From Candidatus Aquidulcis sp. (lineage in GTDB: Bacteria > Chloroflexota > Anaerolineae > Anaerolineales > UBA4823), in NCBI GenBank assembly GCA_020723385.1, contig DYIZ01000045.1, positions 1 to 40,814 of the forward strand: a stretch of DNA of 40,814 nucleotides. The letters are read 5' to 3'. The notes below the pieces were generated by a model that saw only the letters and a program-made list of their open reading frames with translations, was not told the origin of the DNA and searched no databases. The stretch's first letter is position 1, and each line of letters begins with the position of its first letter. The position numbers and the translations under genes are program-made. Of the stretch, positions 40,813-40,814 are shown in pieces.

Positions 40813-40814
40813 GT

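Overview
The window looks like a chromosomal piece of a free-living bacterium of the phylum Chloroflexota, probably class Anaerolineae. The supporting signs are several exported proteins with Thr/Pro 'TPT' stalks, an enolase with an HTGWQSTD-type loop, a mevalonate-type decarboxylase, a stand-alone Roadblock/LC7 protein, and small dispersed heptamer and palindrome repeats. The assignment is by family resemblance only; no phylogeny was run.

Layout. 1-6783 (minus strand) is a tight string of seven genes, read from high to low coordinates: stalked membrane protein, secernin-like peptidase C69, pth, 7TM-PAS-GGDEF diguanylate cyclase, HAD hydrolase, GNAT acetyltransferase and the start of mfd, which is cut by the window edge. 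6871-13831 (plus) holds a Roadblock/LC7 gene, pyrG, a lone 939-residue NACHT NTPase (bacterial NLR-like) and eno, separated by hairpin-rich intergenic DNA. 13874-18127 carries an Uma2-family nuclease-like gene, a two-TM stalked beta-propeller protein, a zinc-ribbon membrane protein (minus) and radC. 18131-22720 (minus) is a five-gene operon: rseP (site-2 protease), acidic-tailed HEAT-repeat protein, AEC transporter, gluzincin metalloprotease and acylphosphatase, with mvaD just upstream. 23925-38855 (minus) is a single reading frame of 4976 codons: a giant membrane-anchored mosaic adhesin-like protein. The right end has a DsrE/YedF-like gene behind a structured leader, an SH3-type lipoprotein gene and tRNA-Val(CAC).

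Most notable points. (1) Short period-7 tandem repeats sit in frame inside coding sequence, at five places in the giant gene and in mfd. (2) A family of 15-bp palindromes occurs in terminators, in intergenic DNA and, as an in-frame pair, inside an FG-GAP propeller. (3) The leader of the DsrE-like gene shows mutually exclusive pairings that resemble a riboswitch or attenuator. (4) A perfect 24-bp-stem inverted repeat lies just upstream of pyrG. (5) The NACHT gene has its own promoter and no partner gene, between two housekeeping genes. (6) Seven promoters share an extended -10 element (TGnTAnnnT).

No CRISPR array, prophage, insertion sequence or rRNA was seen.
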